From Plantago ovata (taxonomy: Eukaryota > Streptophyta > Magnoliopsida > Lamiales > Plantaginaceae), in NCBI GenBank assembly GCA_028274465.1, contig CM051456.1:121784880-121848879 (forward strand): a stretch of DNA of 64,000 nt, read 5' to 3'. Below, piece after piece: positions 24,754 to 36,190 of the stretch; position 1 is the stretch's first letter; every line of letters starts with the position of its first letter. The notes beneath the pieces were generated by a model. That model was not told where the DNA came from and did not search any database. It was given only the letters and a program-made list of their open reading frames with translations. Both the position numbers and the translations under genes were made by a program.

Positions 24754-26039
24754 CGTTATCAGCACGATACGATAAATCTGAATTCCACCTTCACCATCCG
24801 CGGACGACCGAACAAGTACCACACCATTAGCAGATCGAAAAAAGTAAGCAACATGGTGATGATAATGATGATGAATCAATGGATTCAATTCGAAAGACCA
24901 ACAAGAGAAGCAAACAAGATTGGACTGACGAGGAGAAATACACAAGCAAAGTTCTCTACCGATCGAGATATATATATATCTATCGTTCTACTTACGATTC
25001 AACAATCAAAGATAAGTTTTAATGTTTCATGTATTATCTCTATATGTTTACTACTAATAACATGGTGAGCTACGTATTCATAATTAATTAACATATGTGA
25101 TCCATGTTGACACCAAGAATTTATTTAATTGATGTTGTTTTCTATGTTACGGTCTTACGGACTCACACAAGTGTAGATTTAATTAGCTTAATTAAGATGT
25201 CGTATGCGGAGGGTGAATATATCCTACCATTCTTATTAGTTTTGGTTAATGATTCCAATTTCTTGATCATGACATCATACTCACTGAAGCAACTTGGTCA
25301 CCGAGATTGCTTGAATTTTTTTATTATTTTTTTCAGGTGACGATTTGGAATCCTGGTTTTGGAGTCATTAATTATGATTTGTATGGGTTTAATCTTGTTT
25401 GGATTGAAACTGTTGGCGGAGATATGCAAGAAAGAGATTGTGAAAGTGGTGGCTTGAGTTTGGACAGAAACGGAATGGATTGCAAATTAATCCCGCTTGC
25501 TCTTATTCCCTCTATTCAATCAATTCAATTTTATGTTCCGTAATAGTACTATTTAATAATGGTTTTGTTTGATGGTGACATGTATGTGAGAGCTGAACAA
25601 ACCCGAGTCCGGAGTTCTACCAATTGAGTAACCTATGGTCATCGAACACACAAGAACACCGATTTTCATTGACTAGGTTTCCGGTTCATGCAAAGGATAG
25701 GAGAAATATGAAAGATAAGTTGCACTTTATTTATTTTCTATCATTTTGAATTGTTGAAATAAATTGCACTATATGTTTTCTCTATTCCATGAAGTGATTA
25801 AAGATACTTGATGAGGGGTGCATGATACAGTGGTGCACTATTGGCATTTTATAAATGTGATCTATTTCTTGAAATGAAACATCAAAGATATATATCACCT
25901 GAAGTTGTTATGGCATATGAATGTGAAAAAGATGTCATATGGATACAAATCATGTTTCTCCAATCCCTGAAGTGATTGGATACCTAAACCATAAAGGGAT
26001 TTGCAAGATATAATTGATATTGTATAAATTTTGTCCATT

Positions 26040-26342
26040 TATTAAAGTGAGACATCAAATAAATATAGCACCTGAAGTAGCTATTATGTATATCACAAAA
26101 GATGTGTATCTCTGGAGCTAATAGCCCAGCTTATGTCAAGTTGATTTGACAAATTATATCCCCGAATTCATTGGATATATCTGAACCATCAATTAGGTTT
26201 GTAAGATACACTTTGTCCATTTCTTAAAATGAGACATCAAATAAAGCTAGCACCTGAAATTGCTATGCATGTGTATATATCACAAAAGATGTGTATCTCT
26301 GGAGCTTTAGCCTAGCTTATGTCAAGTTGATTTGACAAATCA
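26040..26342. repeat. ~182-bp imperfect tandem repeat inside the Copia fossil
   Basis: Two good copies share GAGACATCAAATAAA, CACAAAAGATGTGTATCTCT and GTCAAGTTGATTTGACAAAT, offset by about 182 bp. A weaker third copy lies to the left from about 25870. Confidence 0.75.
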
Positions 26343-28783
26343 GACTCCTGAAATGATTGGACATACATTACGAATGGTTGTGACTTGTGATCATCTAAAA
26401 GATTTGACACCAACCATCATTGATCATTTGGCAAATATGTACTTTATGTACACCGATGATTTTAAATGTACCTCATGTACATCAACGATTTTTTCAAATT
26501 GAGGCATCTGAATTGCTATTAGAGTTTATGCCAATAGCCATGATCACTATATTATATCTCGAAAGAAAATGGTTGCTACATACTATGGACATTCCATGTA
26601 CCATAAGTGATTTGAAAATATTATAGTGTTAATATGCACTTCATGTGATGAAGATAATATTTGTGATTAGCCCCTGGATTGCATCACTATGCGTAAACAA
26701 TATTGCGAAAGGCATGAAATGTGATGCCATGATGTATGCACATCACAAACAATCTCGCCAACTTGAAGTTGGGAGAAAGTATTATTTTGGTGATACAAGA
26801 AATCAATTGATGAGGCTACTTGAATATTGAGCATCTCTTATGAATGAAAATCCTTGAGTATCATATTCTCAAAATGAAAGAAAGATGACACACGTACATA
26901 TACTCTCGATATTGAGAAAGGAATTCACATAGTTATCATATTGATTGATATCAAATTTTTATCCAATCTCCATTCCCTGAAGTGAATGTGAGTTTTTAGA
27001 TTTTATACATGGTGCAACAAGTAATTCACCAGTGTGATTGATGCTATTTTCACCTCAAGTGAAAGAGAAATCCATTAGTATACTGATTTCAATATTCCTA
27101 AAGTTTGAAAGTATCCACTCATTCCAATATTCTTGTGAGAATAATTAAAGGTTCCAGGGGAGTAATCATTGTGAAGAGCACAATAAATTACTTGGAAAAA
27201 TTGTGCCAAGAAGATCACAAATTAGACCCACTTCCTGAAGAAATTGGATATTGTCTTGCCAATATGTCATAGACAATGACTCGTATAATGTCACATCATT
27301 ATGGCCAAATTCAAACATATATTGTGTACGAGCATTGTATTGAAATTAACCATTTGCAAATTGGAGCAAACTATAAGTTGGGCATGCATGCACAAGCGAC
27401 TATATCGCATATAAAGACATGAAAAATGACATAGATGTGACAAATATGGCCATCCGGGTACAAAATTACCCGTTTATGAGAAACTTGAAGTTTCCTTGCG
27501 TGAAATGTGCTGAAAGTTTTCTCGTGTTGTAATAATATAATCTGAATGGCAAGACACAATATCGAGATTAAGCATGCTAATGGAGATCAAATGAGCAATG
27601 TTGCACTCATGCATTTATGAGAATGAATATATGTGGCTAGACGTCCACTAAATAATTTGAGAATTGAGTATATTACTCAAATAATTTGATCTCTTATTTG
27701 GGGTAAATTTATGTTTCAGCACATCGAAAACCCAACTGCTAGAGTTATACACTCCCATATGCATCTCCTGAAGAGAACTCATACATGAAGCCTATTTAAA
27801 CAAAAGTGTGAGTATATCAATATCTAAGCTGGGCATGATCATTTATATTATGTGCCCCCAATAATGCTAGTTCTCTGAATTAGTTTTTCCCAGCTTAGGG
27901 GAGGAAGTACATGATAAGCTGATAAAAACAAATTCATAGAGTGAATTGATCCCCATATATCTGAGAGTTCAAACTTGAACTAAAATACGAAATGCAATTT
28001 TCAGCTTCATGTTACTATTTCAATATTTCAAACATGAAATTATATAATTTGAATGTGGACAACTATGACCCTATTTGTGGCATACCGAGCTACATATCAG
28101 TTATATATATGACATGTGTTGAGAATTGAATATCTCGTCGATGATTCATGCACCAGAAGTGTAACACTTAAATCATGTGGTTCCACCATTACAAAAAAAA
28201 TAATGGCAAGAGATGCAGTTGGTACTCTCAAGAGTAAAATTGGCATATACAAATGATGCCCATATATTGAGATATCTGAAAAATAATAGATGGCCTATAA
28301 ACATGGAAATGGTACCTCCATATAATATATTCAGATATCCACGATCAGTACTGAATCAAATAAAGAGATTTGATTATTCAATATACCGGTATACATGGAA
28401 CCGAGAATTGAAAAGCATATGCGAAATTCAATGGATATGGATGATTAAACATGTAAAGGGAATCTTACATGAAAATCCATTTAATGTCGGCAAAGTGATT
28501 ATAGAAAATGAGCTCATGGACCTGAAGTCCATTTATTTGATGAATTCGAAATTCCGTACGGTACCGTTGCATTATCGAGTCAAATTTCATGTGCATCTAG
28601 ATACTAAGTCATGCATCATTCATATTATTGTTACATCATCTATGCTAGTTTTTAAGTTTCGTAATGCATGCATACATATTATTTATCATATGATCTTACT
28701 CTAAAGTGACCACCTTTGATTATTTGTGGTGCACATGAATTGTCATTTAATTGACACATTGAAATTTCTATATATATGATCTA

Positions 28784-28996
28784 TGATGATCATTATCAAT
28801 TGAGAACTCGTCCTAGAAGAGACTAGAGTTATCATGTTATAAAACATGAATATATGATGATCATTATCAATTGAGAACTCGTCCTAGAAGAGACTAGAGT
28901 TATCATGTTATAAAACATGAATATATGATGATCAATATCAATTGAGAACTCGTCCTGGAAGAGACTAGAGTTATCATGTTATAAAACATGAATATT
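28784..28996. repeat. 71-bp tandem repeat, three copies
   Basis: Units start at 28784, 28855 and 28926. Each contains ATTGAGAACTCGTCCT, GAGACTAGAGTTATCATG and TATAAAACATGAATAT. Only two differences are visible among the copies, so the expansion is recent. It lies inside the Copia fossil. Confidence 0.95.
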
Positions 28997-30101
28997 CATT
29001 GAATTGACAATGAGATTTATATGTTCCAAGAACAATTATGAGAGATAATGATTTTACTCTCTACTGGAAATTAGTCCCGAAAGGACAAGTGGATAGAGAT
29101 ATCATGTTGACAAACATGAATCCATCGATGAGAAAAGTTCTTGAAGAACTCAATTTTGATACTATTGAATCTCTATACTTATCTATCCATACATGGCATC
29201 ACAAAATTGATAAGTATATCGATTGTATTCACTATCAAGTGAAACAAGAGAATTATGAATAATATTCTCGAGATTCCTACAAATATTATTGCCTAAGGAA
29301 ATGTAAACTCAACCTAATGTTTGAGTATGGCAAAGTATGAATAACCATACATGAAGTTTGGTTATGTTATGAAAGAGATAAATGTTTTTGACCTCCTGAA
29401 GAAGGTATATGAATGGAGATGATGATCAAGCAACAGTGAGAATATTGCGCACCATACAAGTTGCTACACTCTTTTTCCCTTCGACTAGGTTTTTATCCCA
29501 ATGGATTTTTCCTAGCAAGGTTTTAACGAGGTAGCATTATTAGCGCATATATGTGTATAACTATCTCCAAATCTCCATGGTGATAATATATTTGCAAAAG
29601 GGAAGTATTATATACCCTTGTTTGCTATTTTACAAATATGACGGAGATATATGAATATTGAACTCATTTTCAATATTACGAGATTGTTATGTTGAATTGT
29701 CCAAGTGACATATTTTGTTGGATCAACATAAAAATACACATTGAAGAAATCAATGCTTCTAGTGTTCAAGAAGTTTTCACATGGAGTCAAAGCACATACC
29801 ATTGAAGTTTTCAGCTATGGGCTACAAGATGAAGGTTCCATCCAAGTACACCATATTCACTCTATTGAAGATTTTGCATACTTGTTCAACATCATTAGTT
29901 CGGCGATTCATCGAGAAGATTGCACTATGAAGATTCAAAGATTTGAAGTGATGTTACAATCAGGGGAGACGGATACGCACTGCACTCTTTTTCCCTTGAC
30001 TAAGTTTTTATCCCACTGGGTTTTTCTTAGCAAGGTTTTTAATGAGGCAGTACTCTCACAGCGTACCCGCGATCTTCAACTCATGTTTCATTCAAGGGGA
30101 G

Positions 30102-30286
30102 TGTTATGGATAATTATAGGAATGTAACAAGAGTTGACTGAGCTCTCTAGTTTGTTACGTGTATCTCTCTAGGTTATTACTCTGCAGATAGAGTTTAGAG
30201 ATATTTTCCTACTTGTATATATACTATCCATGTACTCTTATATTGATGACAAGAATAATACATTCTTTCCCCATTATTATTCAACA
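30102..30286 (+). repeat. 3' LTR of the Copia fossil
   Basis: 185 bp, matching the 5' LTR at all but about three positions. Preceded by the polypurine tract. Confidence 0.95.
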
Positions 30287-30294
30287 ATTATTAC

Positions 30295-30452
<158 letters not shown>

Positions 30453-31194
30453 ATTTTTTTTTTTTGTGGCAACATGAATCACTTTCAAGTTTCAAGGGAC
30501 TCGACCTTCTACAGGTCACCCCAAACACTCTAGTCAAATGATAGCGAAGCATTGCAAGTGGCCCTATGGCAGCTTCATGTTGGCTAGGTCACACAATCCC
30601 CGGGAAGATTCTCTTCCCTGCGCCAAGAGGGATATACTCAAAGTTGTTCCCCCTTAGTTGAATAAACCATCATAAATCATTCTGGCTTGAAGCACTCGGC
30701 ATCGTTTAGGTGTCTGGGATCCCTGCCTACCGCCCTCGTGTTCATCAGGACTCTGGTCCTGGCAAGTATCTCGTCTCCATCAATTTCACAATGTATCTCA
30801 TATGTGCAAGCACATTGTTGTTTACATGCACTTATCTGTTCCATTAGTTTGTTTTTTTTTTACGTCCAAATTAAACTAATTAAAGAGATAGTACTACTTT
30901 AATGATGACTACGAGACATTTAGCTTCATTTTCTTTCAAGTGAGCTTTTCATAATTAAAGTAATATACTAAGCCTGTTGATTCAATCAATTGATTGACCT
31001 ACCAATCAATTTTAAACCGTTGATCTTGCTTATTCAGTTTCAATCTGGTATGTACATGTGTCATTAAGTATTTTTTCCTTTTGAAATTCCTATTTTGATA
31101 TTTGATATAAAAAAAATATATTGAGATATTTAGTTTTATTCCAACTCTCATGTATAATGGATATATTAACCTCTATTAAATAAATGAAGAAAAT

Positions 31195-31700
31195 CGCGTG
31201 GAGATTCACGCTCTGATTTGCGATTTTTTCTCGATTTATCCGATTTCTTCTCCTTCCGTTCTTTACTCTGGCGTCTATTCTTTCACTCCAACTCGATCTT
31301 TCTCAGTTTCATCTCATCTTCTCACACATATCACTTCATTCTTTCTTCTTCTCTAAATCTTATCTCAATCTTTCATCTTCAGCATCCTATATTCATTCAG
31401 TAGTGCTAAATTGTTAGTAACAGCCCTATTTTTTTATATCATCCTATCCTATCTGGCATCTGCACCGATTCTCTATCAAACTCTACGCCGCGGCTTGCTA
31501 TAACAATCAATCCGACGTCCCTGGCTTCAACCCCAACCGTTACCTGAGAGATAACCTCATCAATTCAATCTGTATTTTCGTTAAAATTCCCTTAATCATC
31601 CGATTCTTCATGATTAATCACATGCTCTACGATCTCTGATTCCTTACTTCGGCTTGCGGATGATTGTCTTGCTTTGGCTTGTAAATCTCAGTAAGTTTCA
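31195..31700 (+). other. Pyrimidine-rich leader-like sequence
   Basis: A C/T-rich stretch typical of plant 5' leaders is followed near 31691 by a possible donor (CTCAG/TAAGTTT). It has no long frame. Probably the 5' end of a transcript captured in the Helitron-like segment. Confidence 0.35.
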
Positions 31701-32445
31701 GTTTCTATTTTCTTTTCTTATATGTGAACTTACTTTTTGGCTAAATGTTGATTTGTGCGATTGAATCTTATGGTATTAATAGTTGAGTGAACTTAATTGT
31801 CTAATACTTGACTACTTGAGTGAGAGTGAACTCAATTATTGAATTGTTTATTGGTTCTGGTTTGTGTTATGCAAAAGATTGGGTTTGTTTGAGCTGCATA
31901 GTTATATGGAGGCAATTGGTTTGAGCCTTACATTGTAATTAAGAGCTTGGCCATTGTGGAAGTCTTTTGTGGCTACTTGCTATAGCTTCCAAAGGTTTTG
32001 TGTATTCTTTAACGGCAAAGGGTTCATGATCCTAAATTAGGACAAAAGCCAAAATTTCCAGTTCATGAAGAATCTTCTACTATATATGTTTTGTAGTTTC
32101 ACTACGTATGTATGTATTTTTTCATGTAATGAATAAGACGAGTATGCCTTGACTAACTAGACATTTTGCTAATCATTGTTTCTTGGTTCTGTTTGTATCA
32201 CAAATGTTGGATGCAATGTACTTGGTTTCATAATTATTTTCCTTAAAATTTCACTACTCGAAAAGCTACTAAAAATCTGCAACTACAGGACACGGAAGAA
32301 TGGAGGTTTCAACGATGAGATGGAGGAATAGTTGAGGTATTGTGAATTTCAGGACATGGAAGAATGGAGGGTTCGTACCTAGATCGTAGAATAAAATTGG
32401 TTTTCCAACAGAGGACGTGACAGAGAAGATATTGCCACTAGAACT

Positions 32446-33426
32446 ATGGAGATAAATCGAGAAACACCTTTGTTGGACCAGGTTCACCCTGTAAGTAATT
32501 TGTATTGATCACACATATTGCTCTATCATTGCACATTCTACATGTTTATTTGTTTATTTCAATTAGATTATCCTAATACCTGGTAATGTCTGGGGTTCTT
32601 GATGGTTACTGTATTTAGATATATGAATTGTGAATTCCAAACCAATTTTATAAGACTCCAGATCTATGTATTTTCATGGAAATTGCAGGATGGAGTGAAT
32701 TGAGCGCGGGCTTGGTTTATCATGTTTACATGAAAGATCACAGAATGAAAACATGTAATATTGATTCAGTTTGTTTAGAGTGTTAATAAACTTGCAGAGA
32801 ATTAAGAATTGAAGACCTCTATATTTCTTGCGGGATTTGCAATAATTAGGACTACTAAAGATTGCGTTAGCAAGTTTAAAAGTTTAGAAATTTTAATTCG
32901 GCCTCTTGGTCCTTAGTTTCCGAGTAATTGCCTTTAATATTCAAATTCAACCTTTTTCTCTAACTGTTTATACTTGGAGATTTTACTGTCTGTTGCCTTG
33001 TTTTTGGTTTCGAGATATAACCATAGTAGTTTATAGTACTGAGAAAAATGCTTTATCTGGATTTACGCTTGTTAGAACTCGATGACACCAGCCTTGAGCT
33101 TGGAAACATGCCAGCCTGCCTATTTCAGTCATTTCCTCACTATAATTGTGAAGACATGTATGTTTGGCATTTCTCCAATCTTATTTAGTTTCGGTCCAAT
33201 CCGCCTATTTTGTTGTGAGATAATTGATTAAACCGCATACCGAATGTTGTGATAGGGCCTTATGTTGTAAACCATCATTTCACTTGTTGATCTTAGATTT
33301 AGATGTAGTTCTTAACAGGATGAATTCAGAAAGAACTTGGCCTCAGCTTTACTACAACAAATTGGAAGGCGAAATTCGGAGGAGCTAGGTAATTTGACAG
33401 CACCCAAAACTTGGACATATCGGTGA
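32446..33426 (+). pseudogene. Two spliceable exons of an unknown captured gene
   Basis: An in-frame piece at 32395-32490 (reading NWFSNRGRDREDIATRTMEI, with ATG at 32446) ends at a perfect donor CACCCT/GTAAGT. An acceptor TTAACAG at 33318 opens 33319-33426, reading DEFRKNLASALLQQIGRRNS and then a stop. From the ATG the joined product is 50 residues, in phase 0. I do not recognise the parent gene. It is likely a captured fragment, but it could still be transcribed from the leader at 31.2-31.7 kb. Confidence 0.3.
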
Positions 33427-33764
33427 ACTGGTTTACGTGGTCAATTCAAGCTTCGTTGCACAGTCTTGCCTTCCAAACCTTGTAGTGTATCAGAGATGTG
33501 CACCAATACTCTTAGCAGGATATAGTGAAGTTGTTTTATATGTCCTCTTTTAAAGATATATGGACATTTTGAGATTTCACTGTATAAAGTTTAAAGCTTT
33601 ATTTATGAATGAAAATGGGAATTTAATTTTGGGAATTTTTTGTAAACTTATGTCTAATTTATGAAGTAAGAAACAGGTTGGGTGAGATGATCCAGAACCG
33701 TTTTGTTGTTAAGAGTGGTGAAGGAAAATATGAGATCTCATTTGCATTGGCTAAGATAATCGCT

Positions 33765-33893
33765 CCTCTTGTACATATTCTTTGTTTGTGTAGCGGTTGC
33801 GGAGTGTCCTCTTGTACATATTCTTTGTTTGTGTAGCGGTTGCGGAGTGTCCTCTTGTACATATTCTTTGTTTGTGTAGCGGTTGCGGAGTGT
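33765..33893. repeat. 43-bp tandem repeat, three copies
   Basis: Three identical units starting at 33765, 33808 and 33851 (CCTCTTGTACATATTCTTTG then TTTGTGTAGCGGTTGCGGAG and TGT). No differences between units, so the expansion is very recent. Confidence 0.97.
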
Positions 33894-34083
33894 TAGAGAG
33901 TGGCATCCACTGCAGTCAAGTGAGACTTGACTTGGATATTTAGATCCAGGAAAATGTGCAACAACACAAATTCTAAATATAGCTATTATTACAGAAGTGA
34001 TATATGCAATTTGGCCAGCAAGGACTTTGAATTTGTTCTCCCATCAACCAAGTGGATCATAATTATTATAATATGCATTAGAT

Positions 34084-34229
34084 TTTTTTATATTACTTTT
34101 TATTTTATTATTTAATAGTAAATCTAACCTACCATACTTCTACACTAATTCTATACCAACTTATGACTCTGTTGGGATTCAAATCACGACCTCTCATTTG
34201 AACTCTAGCACCCTACCATCCGGCCACTC
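34084..34229 (-). mobile_element. tRNA-derived SINE with 11-bp target duplication
   Basis: On the minus strand a box-A-like GTGGCCGGATGGTAGG and a box-B-like GTGATTTGAATCCC lead into an AT-rich tail ending at 34084. The flanks ATGCATTAGAT (34073-34083) and ATGCATTGGAT (34230-34240) are an 11-bp duplication with one mismatch. About 146 bp long, suited to a plant SINE. The middle part (CTAACCTACCATACTTCTACAC on the plus strand side) resembles 23.62-23.75 kb. Confidence 0.75.
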
Positions 34230-34693
34230 ATGCATTGGATGTGTTGTAAATAAGAAACTGGTGAATATATATTTTGAATTCAAACGGAATAGATGAGTCT
34301 GTATAGTAGAGAAAGGATTTTGTGATATGGGTGCGTCTTGATTTTCGATCTTACATAGTACGAGTACTTATTTTAGGTATAAAGAGAGGATTATTTTTGT
34401 TCCAAAATAAAACATAGGTAACACTAAGTGACAGATAAATTTGGGTATCATATCCCGTTGGTTCATTATTATAACCACTCATCTTAGTTTCATGATTACC
34501 ATCAACTGATTTTGTTTCCTATAGACGTGACCGAGCGTAGCAGAGATGGGTAAGGAGTACTAATATTTTCAAACTTCAAATGTCATTGTTGTCTTGTTGG
34601 TTAAATTTAATAATAAACTATATAATTCATGTCAATGGTAAGGTAAACACGTAATATATGATAAATTCAATTTAATATAATAAGGAAAACGCT

Positions 34694-34712
34694 TCACACG
34701 CGTAGCGTGTGA
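34694..34712. repeat. Palindrome identical to the Helitron end hairpin
   Basis: TCACACGCGTAGCGTGTGA, an 8-bp stem with a GTA loop, identical to 35585-35603. No CTRR end follows this copy, so it may be an internal or 5' hairpin. Confidence 0.9.
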
Positions 34713-34831
34713 CGCGTAATATAATAAGCCGGTTGATTTACCCAATTGATTGACCTACCAATCAATTTTAACCCGTTGATCTTGCTTATCCAATTTCAAT
34801 CTGGCGTGTACATGTGTCATTAGTTAATTAA

Positions 34832-35025
34832 AAGATGTAGGGTTCGAATCCTGTTTGCGTGATTTTTCTCCATTATTTTTATTTATTATTTTTATTGAAG
34901 GTGTTTGGTTCGAATCTTGTTGGCGTGATTTTTCTCTATTATTTGTATCACTATTTTAGTTGAAGGTGTTGGGTTCGAATCTTATTGACGTAATTTTTTT
35001 CTTTTTTATTTATTCTCTTCTTAAA
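34832..35025. repeat. Three ~63-bp tandem units each with a GGTTCGAATC box
   Basis: Units starting near 34837, 34901 and 34963 share a GTNGGGTTCGAATCNTGTTG core, GCGTGATTTTTCTC and an AT-rich remainder. The core matches a pol III B box, but no box A or tRNA fold is seen. Confidence 0.75.
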
Positions 35026-35584
35026 TTTTTATTTTTTAACATAAAATTGTATGACGTATTATACTTAATTTTAAAAATAACCACGATATGTTCTTATAAA
35101 AAAATACATACTTCCCCCGTCCAATAATAAATGTAACACTTGATTTTGTTGAATTTTTCGATGATCATTTTGACCTTAAATTATTCTCAAATCATACGAT
35201 AAAAATAACTAAAAACATCATATTATGAAACTAGAATGTTTATATGAAGCACTTGACAATATATTCAACTGATGAAGAATACCAATTAACATGCGAAAAA
35301 GATGCATTGCAGATTTTGAAGTTGAATGTTTCCAAAGTCTAGAGATGTATCTGATGGTTCTTAGCTCATCGGAATAATACTTTCGTATGTCTAATTCAAA
35401 ACTATTAATTGCATAACTACAAAAAACTATATACATTTATAGTACCCAATTTATATTAAATTTAACTACTCAATTAGTTATTTTTTTTTATTATGTTTGA
35501 AGTCATTATGTGAAGATTATATATTCACTCCATTTATTTTAATATATTATTTAATAAAACAATAATATTTTACAAGATTACGCT

Positions 35585-35615
35585 TCACACGCGTAGCGTG
35601 TGACCCAGTTCCTAG
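35585..35615 (+). mobile_element. Helitron 3' terminus
   Basis: Hairpin at 35585-35603, then CCCAGTTC, then CTAG with T next. This is the diagnostic Helitron end. Confidence 0.75.
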
Positions 35616-36190
35616 TAATAATTAATCCAAATTGATACATACCAAATAAGGTACGCCATTTTTTTTTACCAGAAACCTTATCCATAACTTCTTGTTTAGT
35701 CTGTTGTAGCTGGACCTTGTTTGTAATTAATGTTGTAAAGCGCATACTGATACAATAATATGTTATAAACAAGGAAAGTTAAAGAAACAACTCCTGATAA
35801 GAAAGTCTATATGATATACTACTAGTAAGAAATAGCAAGCTAGGAATAATCCGTCAAAATTTCTTCAAAAAGGCGCCTAAAGATTCAACAAAAAAATACA
35901 TACTGTACCTTGTAATGTCACAATGGATATTGGTACAAGACTACAACTCACCGGGCTGCTTTGTTTGACATACTACATTCAAGTTGTGAGTAAAATGAAT
36001 TGAATTTGGGGCTCTACAACACCAACTGTCTATACCTTTCACCTTTCAAGGGAATTTGAGAAGCCAGCAAAACTCACCCTGCTCCCGAGCACTTCACCTT
36101 TCCCGGGCAGTTGCTAATTTACATGGTATATTTTCATGTTTGCCACCGGGCAAGATGGCAGATTTTGCATACAAAACAGGTTCAATTGAA
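35616..36190. other. 3' flank of the DUF616 gene
   Basis: No coding region recognised. The right part is presumably the 3' untranslated region of the minus-strand gene ending at 36191. Confidence 0.5.

Larger units (their letters stand above)
24569..30286 (+). mobile_element. Ty1/copia LTR retrotransposon fossil, both LTRs present
   Basis: The element has 185-bp LTRs (24569-24753 and 30102-30286), both TGTTATGG...TTCAACA, and a 5-bp target duplication ATTAT on each side (24564-24568, 30287-30291). A primer-binding-like site (CGTTATCAGCACGA) follows the 5' LTR, and a purine tract (TTCAAGGGGAG) precedes the 3' LTR. The pre-LTR region carries the FPLTKFLSHWVFLSKVFNEAV-type tail common to plant copia elements. 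The two LTRs differ at about three positions, suggesting roughly one million years or less. The interior is broken by very many changes, far more than the LTR age explains, so this is probably a non-autonomous copy mobilised in trans. It also holds its own tandem repeats. Confidence 0.93.
30960..35615 (+). mobile_element. Helitron-like segment with captured gene pieces
   Basis: The right end is a textbook Helitron terminus: a perfect 8-bp-stem hairpin TCACACGCGTAGCGTGTGA (35585-35603), eight bases, then CTAG (35612-35615) followed by T. An identical hairpin sits at 34694-34712. A segment of about 100 bp beginning near 30972 (ATTGATTGACCTACCAATCA, CGTTGATCTTGCTTAT, GTACATGTGTCATTA) recurs near 34727 in the same orientation, as expected for the 5' regions of two related copies. 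Between them lie gene-like, intron-containing sequences but no Rep/helicase gene, so it is non-autonomous. The left boundary is not resolved. It may be one element or a tandem or nested pair. Confidence 0.55.

Noticed and set aside
28784-28996. CRISPR-like regular repeat
   Set aside because: The 71-bp units are directly tandem without unique spacers and lie in a plant retroelement fossil.
34845-34985. tRNA genes suggested by GGTTCGAATC
   Set aside because: No acceptor stem, anticodon arm or A box can be folded around the cores; the three copies are a tandem repeat.
35107-35235. Stowaway end at ACTTCCCCCGTCC
   Set aside because: No matching second end was found; at most a truncated copy.
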